Made by a program: the position numbers and the translations under genes
Notes under the pieces: generated by a model
The model's input: the letters and a program-made list of their open reading frames with translations, nothing else
Told to the model about the DNA's origin: nothing
Databases searched by the model: none
Shown: positions 23,501 to 34,200 of the stretch, in pieces
Layout of the letters: every line of letters starts with the position of its first letter
Position numbering within the stretch: the first letter of the stretch is position 1
Origin: Ipomoea triloba
Lineage: Eukaryota > Streptophyta > Magnoliopsida > Solanales > Convolvulaceae
Assembly: GCF_003576645.1 (NCBI RefSeq)
Contig: NC_044920.1
Span: 22,092,734 to 22,156,733, forward strand
Direction of reading: 5' to 3'
DNA length: 64,000 bases

Positions 23501-26500
23501 CAGACCTCGTTGAAAATCTGTTCGGCCTACTACTCGCACTCATGCAATGGCTACCCGAAGTCGTTCTCAGGTTCCCCCTTCGGCTTTGACTGCTCGGGTG
23601 TGTCTCCCTAATCCGACCTGCTACTCACAAGCAGTTAAACATTCGGAATAGCGTGATGCAATGGATTAGGAGTTCAATGCTCTTCTCCAGAATTAGACAT
23701 GGAGTTTGGTTCCTGCGGCTTGAGACATGAACACCATTAGTTGTAAGTGGTTTTTCGTACCAAACGAAAGGCAGATAGCTCGATTGAGAGACACAAAGCC
23801 AGACTGGTGGCCAAGGGGTTTAATCATGTGCCTGGGCAGGACTTCTTTGACAGATTCAGTCCTGTGATCAAGCCCACTACGGTCAGGTTACTTTTTTCCT
23901 TGGCTATTTTTTCTGGTTGGGCCATTCGGCAGCTTGATGTGCATAATGCCTTTCTGAATGGTCACTTGTCGAAAACTGTTTATATGAGTCAACCACGTAG
24001 TTACACTTATCCTCAGCACCCTGATCATGTTTGCTTGTTGAAGCGGTCTTTGTATGGGTTAAAACAAGCACCCAGGGCTTGGTTTAATCGTTTGCATAGT
24101 TTTCTGTTGTCTGTGGGGTTTGTAGCTTCCAAGATGGATGTCTCTCTTTTCCATTACTCAGTGGATTCTGATTTTATGTTTATACTGGTTTATGTGGATG
24201 ATATTCTTATTATGGGTAGCAGTCAAGGATTGGTGTCTTCACTGTTGAGCAAGTTGTCCAATGCTTTTAAGATTAGAGATCTTGGGGAGTCTGGGTTCTC
24301 TTTGGGTATTGAGACAGTGAAATACGGTGGTGGTTTGTTAGTTTCTCAACATCGTTACATGGTTGACATCTTAAAACGTGCTGGAATGTCTGATTGTAAA
24401 CCTCTTTCTACACCTATTTCTCAGTCTAGATCTGCTTCTGTTCAGGCAGATCCCTATGATGATCTTACCAGGTACAGGAGCATAGCTGGGGCCCTACAAT
24501 ATCTCACTGTCACCAGGCCAGATATCTCTTTTGCGGTCAACCAGCTTTGTCAGCATATGCATGCTCCTATTGACCAGCATTGGGAGCAACTAAAACAAGT
24601 ATTGAGGTACGTTAAGGGCACTCTCTCCTATGGGCTTCGTATTCGGCCATCTGCGTCCATGGAGTTGCATGCGTTCTCTGATTCTGACTGGGCTGGTTGT
24701 CCTGAAGATCGCAAATCAACCAGTGGGTTTGATGTGTTTCTTGGCTCCAATCTTATTTCGTAGGTATGCAAAAAAGCAGCGAACAGTCGCCAAATCCTCT
24801 ACAGAAACTGAATACAAAGCTCTTGCGGATGTGTGTGCTGAAGTTACCTAGGTTATATCTCTTCTGGGTCAGCTTCGTATCACTGGTGTCTCTGTTCCTA
24901 AGCTATGGTGTGATAACCTTGGGGCCACCTACATGTGTGCTAATCCAATTTTTCATGCTCGTACAAAGCATGTGGAAATTGATTATCACTTTGTTAGAGA
25001 CAAGGTTGCTTTTGGGGAAATTTAGGTCAATTTTATTTCTACTAAAGATCAACTTGCTGATATCTTTACGAAGGCTCTTCCTGGTCTTAGATTTTTCTTT
25101 CTTAGAGACAAGCTACAAGTTGCTAGTCTGCCTTGTGCTTGACGCAAATTATATTGTGGACCATGATCATGGCTGATACTGCAGTTGTGTTGAACAGATA
25201 GTGCAGTTGTGTTGAATGGAAACTGCAGTTGCGCGGAAGAGAGACCGTTCATCCATTCAACACAACTGCAGTATCCTTTCAACACAACTACAGTATCCAT
25301 TCAACACAATTGCAGTATCATTTCAACACAACTACAGTTCCAGACGGATGACACGGCCTCTATTCCGCGCAACTGCAGTTCCCTTTCAATACAACTGCAG
25401 TATCCGTTCAACACAACTGCAGTATCAGTTCAACACAACTGCAGTATCATCCATGATCCATGGTCCACAATGCATTGTGGACCATGGTCCATGGTATAAC
25501 GATTGTGTGCTTGAAGGGGAGTGTTATGACTCTATGTATTCGAGTCATATTGTGATTCACTATCCTACTCTCCCTATACTTGTTAGGACTCAATGTATTC
25601 GAGTCATATTGTGATTCACTATCCTACTCTTCCTATACTTCTGACATGTGTATATACTCTCCCTATCTCTGTAAATCATAGTTGTCAATTATTCAATACA
25701 AGTATAGTTCTCATCTTCCGCTCCAAAACTTACAATCTTAAAAAATTAAAAAAAAAATTTATAAAATTTATTTAACCCTCGCCCCTTTAAAGTCTATTCA
25801 ACCACAATGTGTCATTTACTTTCAATCTCTTGGCATTTAGGAGTTTTTTTTTTCTCAAACTCTCACAGAACTCTGAATTTCTCTCAAAGAAAAACCAATA
25901 TTCTTTTACTCTTTTCATCCACATCTATTATGTTGACCAATTGACTCCCAGCAACGCCAGGGTAATGAAGATCATCCTCTGGAAGGAGATGGGGAATTGG
26001 GAAAAACATATCGTCCAGGAGATAGTGGACACAATCAAGAATGTGCAAGCCAAAAGAACCCTTCACTTTTGCCGGGCATTACCACTAGCTTCAGAATCCA
26101 TATCTCTTACATTCTAGAATGCAAGAATGTAAACATTGCGCGGAGAGATTTCAAATTGTCAAAGAAATAGTTTATGTTTCGGGCCCAAAAGTTTGTAGGG
26201 ACGAATAAGACAATTATCAATATATATTTATTTATATATAACCGAAGGGATTTGAATTTATCAAAAAATTATCCCAAAGGAAAATTGGTACGAAACCAAA
26301 AGAACAGAAAGGGAAGTCGTATGTACCACAAACTTTCCTTAAAATCGATTAACTACCTCCCAATTGTGCTAAGAGCGTTGTAGCGTCAGTCTCTCAAGAT
26401 AAAATAGATTACGACTTAATTAATGTTTGAATACTCAAACAAATAAGCCTCCGTACTAACTAGAACAAACCGTGAGCACCTGAACTTTTTATCGGAAGTG

Positions 26501-29500
26501 TTGACAGAATTTTACGGAGGAAAATGATTGATTTCCCTAAGAGAGTGGAGAAGAAAATAAAACAAAGGTTTTGAAGTTTTCAACCCAACCCAAGCTTTTA
26601 TAGGAGATGGAGAAATAAATTAAATAGCAATAAAACAATGACATACTTGAATTTAAACCCAATGTTGTGTAACCTGCGTAATTATCTCGGAATTTAACCT
26701 TTGAAGGTTACATACGTTAATTCTTAATACTAAAATTGAAATTAATTTTGAAATTAATTCATAATAAATTAGAATAAATTCATTCTAGATAGGTTACACT
26801 TGAAAGACCCTCAATGAGTTGATCTCATCTGGAAGTAGTAGAACATGTCCCACTTTGTGTCCTCAAGAAACCATTAAAGAAATCCTAGAGATGAAGGTCC
26901 AACAATCTAGTTAATTATTTCCATGCAAGGAAAGAATCATTGTAGCAAATCATTGATAAAGCTTGTTGGGGAAATTGTCAAAGCTTGGGGAATACCAAAT
27001 ATGGGCTCTATTGTCTAAGCAGAGCATGGCAAGTAGATCTACCGGGCTAGAATTGGGCTAGAAGAGTTTAACTATGCCTACTTGATTGGATGTTTTGGAA
27101 ATGACAAGAATGTGGCTTTTGAAGCTTTCAAGTTTTGTGACATTCTAGGGTACACAAATGAGAAGTTTGATAATTTCAAGAATGCCTACTAGGAGTTTTT
27201 TTTTTTTTTGAAGATGCCTACTAGGAGTTTGAGAAGTGGTAGTAGAAAAACCTAAAAGCTATGATAAAAACTCATGACTAGTACAATAAGTAAAAGGGTG
27301 AAATTGCCCAACAAGCAACTATTGAGATTGGCAGAAAAAAGCCAATAAGAAGGGAGATGAAGATACGAAAAAAGAGCAAACAGGCCAAGGAGAGACTTGA
27401 TAGCAGATTATATAAAAGACCCAAGAGTTAATAAGGTTAGGGGGAAAAGTGGGCATCTAGAGAGATAAGGAATGTACTCGTGTTGCTATTCTTTATTGTT
27501 TTTTTTTTTTTAGCATTTTAATTAGAGTTAATTCTAGCAATGGTCCTCCGACTATGTTAATTTTCTAAAATTATTCTCCGACTTTTAATTTAGACAATTT
27601 AGGTCCCTTAACTTTCAAATTCATTCCAATGTTGGTCCTCTCGTCAAATTTTGGTTAAGTTGATGTCAAATGAAGGGGTAAAATTGTCCGTTCACCTGTA
27701 TAGTGTATTATTACTTGTATTTCTCATTTCCTATACGTTATATTTATGAATATAATCTCAGTCGAATAATCTTCGATTGAGACTTCGACTGAGATTATAT
27801 TCATATATACAGTATATAGGACATGAGAAATACGATTAATAATACACTAAACAAGTGAACGGACAATTTTAAACATTCATTTGACCTCAACTTAACCAAA
27901 ATTTGACGAAAGGACCAACATTGGAAAGAATTTGAAAGTCAAGAGACCTAAATTGTCCAAATCGAAAGTCGGGGACTAATTTTGGAAAATCAACATAGTC
28001 GGAGGACCATTGCTGGAATTAACTCTTTTAATTATATGTACTTTGTGTTTTTGTAATTGCCTTGTACTTTCCATGTATTCTCAATATTTCAAGAATCAAT
28101 AAAATTAAGTTTTAGGCACCATGGATGATGAGAGTGGGTTCGAGCCTCAGTGGAGGCAACTGTTGACTTTTTGTGCTTCATTAGGTTGAGAAAGTAGCTA
28201 TGAACAGATACTACATTGTAACAGAGTTAGTAGTACTCAAAAAAAAGTTTTAGACATCATAAAAAAGGGATAAATTGTTAAGAATATTTGTTTATAGACT
28301 TTGATGATATCTAAATGTATTAAGGATATAGGACCCCAAAATTTCAATTCTTATATGTAAATCGCTTAGACTTAGAAACGTCTATGTATGCCTCAAACAT
28401 TGTCTTCGACTAGATATAGTATCTTACAAAATGAAGCACGATCGAAAGGAAATGATTGGAAGGAGAGATGGTTGAACATCACAAGGAAGTGTTTATATGG
28501 TCCTTATTTTAAAATTATCTCCACTCAATACTTGTTGAAAGTTCAACAACTACTTTCTCAAAGACAACAGGAATGGCCAAGCACCTTGTGCTGATGTCAT
28601 GTAGCGACTCTCTCATATGGAAGGTCATGAGATTGAGCCCCAAGTTCACTAAGGTATAAAGATTTGTTCTGCAAGAGATCTTTTTTGAGAAAACACCCTA
28701 TGGTTTATGGTAGCGTAAAGTAACGACTGTGGCACCTTTTGGACAATTATCACTTTATCGATTTTAAATCAAGATTCAACTCTCCATATCTATAAAAAGA
28801 GAACCAAAAGCTTAGAACTAAGTGTTGATCGTACAAGTTCTAGAGCTTACAAGAGAGATTCAAAAGCTTTCAAAGAATATTCAATATTCTAAGCCAAATG
28901 AACCATTTAGATTCGAATTATCTCAAAACTATATCTTTCTTTGAAGGGTGTTATTGGAAGATCATCTGAGCTTGGCGCGCAACTTGGTGGCTAACCTTAG
29001 TGAAGATTGATCAGACAATGAAGAATAGGTTGACAAGAAGCTCGTGACATATATTCAAGGATAATCATCGGAGGAAACAAGTAACATTCTGTTGTGACAA
29101 GCTTCATTCGCCTATATTTTGTTCTTAGAATCCATAGTGCATGGAATCCGTCTTTGTGTTAAGAAGATTCTGTTGTGACAAGCTGCATTCGCCTATATTT
29201 TGTTCTTAGAATCCATAGTGCATGGAATCCGTCTTTGTGTTAAGAAGACAATTGGAATAAGAAATTGTCCGAACTACTATAATTTTCTCTCTCTCTTTAC
29301 TTTATGCTATATTTATCCATCTAGCGATCCGTACTACACACACTACACTCACTCATTCAAAGCAAATATAGCAAGAAACAAAACTTGACAAGTTTAAGAC
29401 TTTAGTACGTAGTAAAAAACTCACAAACTTATATGTACTATAGTATTAAATGAGACTGATCTTACCATCCTTTCTTAGAAATTTTCTAGCACCAAGACCC

Positions 29501-30622
29501 AAGTACCTATGCCGGAGTATATGATAACAATATTTTTGTGCTCATAATTTTTGAAGTAGACCCGACACTATAATAGGGTAATATTTTTTCCAACTTTTAA
29601 TTTTTTTTTTTTATTTGCTTCAAAAATTATAGGGACTTAGCTTGAACTAATTAATGAAGATGGCCTAGGATTCAATTTCGTTCTTATACTAATCAGTTTG
29701 GACATAATCAATTGGTTCGGTTCCATATAGCTAAGCTAAATATAGATATGAAATGGAAAATATAAACCTTTTTTCGTATATAGAATGAGAATTAGCATAG
29801 TCCAATTATACAATAAAAGAGCAAAATGTAAATATTGGATAGCTAATTACCTGATATGTTGTTGGTGTTCAAGTTCAACCATTGCAGTGAAGACATGTTA
29901 AACATGTGTGGTAGTAGTAAGCCCGTTAAGTGATTGTTTTCAATTTCTAAAACCTCCAAGTTGTCCAGACAGCCAATTTCTTTAGGAATTCTTCCTGAAA
30001 CAACAAATTATATCAATTTTGAGATTTTGGTAGAAAAATTATTGTTTAATCTTCATAATAAAAAGAAACTGAATTTCATCAGCACGGTTGGGTATTAGAT
30101 CAGAGGACTTGTTTAATAAAAGAGATTATTGAGGATAAGTAGAACGTGATTGAAGGGATATATCTTGTTCAACTAACTAATTAAAGTGCTATTTCAGAAT
30201 TATATTGCAATTTGAGAGAGTAAAAAATTTACAAGTATTAGCTAGAGTATTTTTGATATATAATAGTGTAAAAATATGATCTTACATGACATTCGAAGTT
30301 ATAACTCAATCTAATTTTATACACTTCTTTTACCCTCAACCAATGGGATTGAGTTATCAAATTTTTATAACCCGACGTATACTATATATGTATTTTATAT
30401 ATATAAAAAAATTATTGAGATAGCTAATTGTGTGGAGACAATATAATGGATATCGCACAATGGATATGATCATCAATTCTATGTATTGAAAGAGGAGATC
30501 ACACGCTTCTTATATATTGAGACAATGAATATCTCATGCATTAAGTTGTTTATTATGTAATTAAGTTTTTACTTATTGAGATATCTAATTGTGTTATTAT
30601 TTTTTTTTTTGAGTACTAATTA

Positions 30623-30668
<46 letters not shown>

Positions 30669-31171
30669 TTATACTAATATGATCTAATTACATTCAATTT
30701 ATTGGTATTTCTTTCAATTTGAATTTCAATAGATATCTTTATCATTATTTTGATTTGGCAAACAAAAACATGTATGGATTCCTATGTCTAAATGCAATTC
30801 AATCGGCAAGGATGACAAGTATAGAGAGGACGAGATACATTTCTAAAACCATTTATTTTGGAAAGAAAATTTCTAAAACCACTTCTGATTTGTGTTGGGT
30901 CAAAAACTCAAAATAGATTTGTGTTCTTCGTAATGAGAAAAAAAAATGATAATGCATGAATGAGAAATTGATTCTTCGCAGTAGCCTTTATCCAACATTG
31001 GAAAGGGAAGTGGGTTTGCACCACTATATATACAATACCCTTTTAGATGGAGTTTGAATTGTATAGCTTAGAAGCTCGATCTCTCGTGCACATGGGATGC
31101 AAATCAAATCCCAAAATCAGTTGTTAATACACTCTTCTTTGGTTTGGGATTATTATTCTAAGATTAAATCC

Positions 31172-31234
<63 letters not shown>

Positions 31235-34200
31235 GAGGCCGTTTAGGTGAGAACGCCTAGCCTAGGAGAGATATCAGAATCACTCAAAGTCGTCCACGTG
31301 TCCAGATCTAACGGATCAAAAACACTAATTTTTTAAAAAAAATTGTGGTGACATTTTCGTAAATAATTGAAGATCAAAGTGTAAGTAAATTGTGTTAAAG
31401 TGCAAGAAACAGTTTCATATAGTGCATCTAAGTGCAAGTAAAATGTATTACAAGTGCAACAAATAATGTCATCAATATTAAGCATACCTAACGTTATCAT
31501 TAGTTGCACCAAACGTTATCATTAAATGCACCTATGTGAAAGACCTTATCACTAGGTGCGTGAATGTTAAGAAAGTAAATTACTCGCACTATGTAGTGAA
31601 ACTAATTGCACTTGTAAGTGATTTTACTTGCAAAGTTGCACTAGTTACTTGCATTTTTAACACATGTAAAAGACATCGCCATTAAGTGCACCAATGTGAA
31701 AGACGTTATCATTAGCTGCACCAATGTTAAAAAAAAAAGGTAATTTACTTGCACTATTAAGTGAAAATGGTTACACTTTTAAGTGATTTTTACTTGCACT
31801 TTTTACTTGCACACTTGCATTAGTTACTTGCATTTTTAACACATGTTATTTGCACCAAAGCTTAAGTTCTTTACGAAAATGCCAACGAGTCTTTTTTTTA
31901 AGTTACATATGATCTGTTAAATCTAGACATGTGGACGGCTGTTCCTGGACATTCATTCTCACCTGAACATGCCCATATATATATAATTGTAAATCGACTT
32001 ATTCACACGACATATACGTCGATTCTATTTTTTTTTAAATGAATATATGTTGATTGTTGATGGGGCCATGGGACCCCAAGGCTCATTTTATTGGGAAAGT
32101 CTCGGCCCAACCGTCCAAGTGGAGTGTCCATCTTTATAAGCTTGGAGCAAAATTTTAATAAATGTGTTACCATATGGTAGGTTTGAACTTACAACCTCAA
32201 GCATAACAACATAAGTTCTAAACCACCAAACCATTCAAGATTAGTGTATAAAAGGGCATGAAACTCCACTTATACATGGGAGTGCGCTGGAAGCAAAGTA
32301 GGGGGGGGGGGGACGTGTGTGGCCAAGAATGAACGCTACCCGATGCCGTCTATTTGTCAACCCTCCGTGAGTCATTCAACAATATAAATAACCACCCTTT
32401 TCTCCACTTAAAAGGATCCCTTTGCTTACCAAACCCCTTCTAGTCCATTGGTCTGAGTCTTTTTTTTCCTCCCGGCACCCTAGGGTTCGATCCTAACAGT
32501 AACATTATTATTTCTATTTCATTATTTGGGCTATAGCTTGTATTATTTATTATTCTTAGCCCATTATTTCGATTATAGCTTGTATTATTTATTTATTATT
32601 TGGTTCACCATTTTGGGCTAGTATCTCGGGCTTTGTACATATTCTTTTGGGCCTACAGCCCAAGCTAATAATATTACTATTTTCCTATCCCCCTATTTTT
32701 TACCTCTATACCCGGCTTATGGTGGATCCGATTCCAAAAAATAACCATCATTTGCGCCGTCTATGGGTATCGTTACAAAAAGTATACGTTTCTAGTCTTT
32801 ATCAGTTTCATCTAAGCCTAGAATACATCAAGGATGGTCGGATCTCAGAGTGAATGTTCACACGAACCCCCATGGGACCGGAAATGATGTGTACGACCCG
32901 AGAAGGCATGTCCTTCTCCCTATTGGAGCCTGGAGTGTACCATATGATGCTACCCGCAGACGAGCTAGTAGGGGAGCTAAGCGAGCCCACTCTACCCCAC
33001 CGAAGGTGGAGGTCGCCCTAACGTATCATAGGGTCGCTAACGTCATAGGCAGTCCCCCAATACGGAATCCCACATCTTTGTTCCCTAGCAAACCTAGGCA
33101 TAAGGCCTCAAGCCGAGCGTAACACGGGGGCTAGAGAGCTCCTCCAGCCCTTCCAGATAAGGTATAATGGGGTCCTCAAAAGTCGTAATGTGCCGAGCTT
33201 TCTTTTCAACCTTAGTGGGCCAAGCGCAACATTGGTTCACGGGTCTTAAAGGTAACACCGTTGATTCCTTTCATGACTTAGCTGTAAAGGTCATCACTCA
33301 TTTTATGAGGGGAAAGAAGGGTCGGAAACATTTTACGCATCTCAACACTGTGAAACAAGGCAAAGGGGAATCTTTGACAGACTTCTTAGTCTAATGGCGT
33401 GCAGAAGAAGTGGACGTGGAAGATTTGGATGACAAGTCAGCCATAGTTATGTTTATGTATGCCTTAAGGGCATGGGACTTTTATAATAGCCTAAGACGTA
33501 AAACCCCGCGTACTTACGCCGCTCTTATGACGAAAGCTGAATGATATGCCGAAGCGAAAGAAGAAAATCGACTCAAGGGGTATAGAGACGAAGCCCCCTC
33601 AGGGAAAAGGGGGACAAACTCATAGGTAGAAAAGAACCCTATGGAAAAAAAAAACCACGGTCGAGGTCGTACCCCAGAACCCGATAGGAATACATCGGGC
33701 ACCCCCACCATGGGTCCCTCGCGCCCCCATAAAGGCATCGCCTATGGTTCCCTTCACCCCTGTCAAAACATGACCTAGTGAAATACTTACGTATGTCGAG
33801 GAGTGTCAAATAATTAGAGCCACCAACCAGAGCAGCCGTGACATTATGACCTCTAACAGGGAGAGACAGGGAGAGATATTACTATTTCCACCGTCGATAT
33901 GAGCATAGCATGAATGAGTGCCAGGCATGAAGGAAGGAAATAGAGGCCCTAATCCAATTAGGTTAGTTGGGAAATTTCATAGATTGGAATAGGATGCACC
34001 TTGGAAATGTGTGGAAGGGGGAAACAATTGAACATTGCAATCATCTGAACCCATCCAAAGAGAAACCTAGGAAGGACCTAGTGATAAATGTAATTTTTGG
34101 GGGATGGCCATCGATGGAGGACGAAGAAAAATATGTAGGGTCTGTAGAAGATACACCTATCTCGAAGAAGCTACGAGAAACTATCACTTTCTCAAATGTA

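Larger units (their letters stand above)
20895..25715 (+). mobile_element. Ty1/copia LTR retrotransposon, nearly full length but inactive
   Basis: Target duplication TTCCG at 20890-20894 and 25716-25720; 5' LTR 20895-21122, 3' LTR 25522-25715. A primer site resembling TGGTATCAG (TGGTGTCAG, 21123) follows the 5' LTR, and a purine tract (TTGAAGGGGAG) precedes the 3' LTR. The inside runs gag, protease, integrase, reverse transcriptase and RNase H in copia order, with stops and frameshifts. The empty site is kept in RLK-A at 7488. The short LTRs suggest an Ale/Retrofit-like lineage, not firmly. Confidence 0.92.

Noticed and set aside
25216..25614. Plus-strand frame of 132 codons with FNTTAVS-like repeats
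   Set aside because: It is the translation of the 22-bp non-coding repeat array and runs into the copia LTR.
25809..26117. Plus-strand 102-codon frame in RLK-B intron 2
   Set aside because: Lies inside the intron beyond an old LTR; no family features and no counterpart in RLK-A.
26960..27230. Broken coding-like stretch ([20 protein letters not shown])
   Set aside because: Contains stops and no family was recognised; possibly decayed retrotransposon DNA, but unsupported as a gene.
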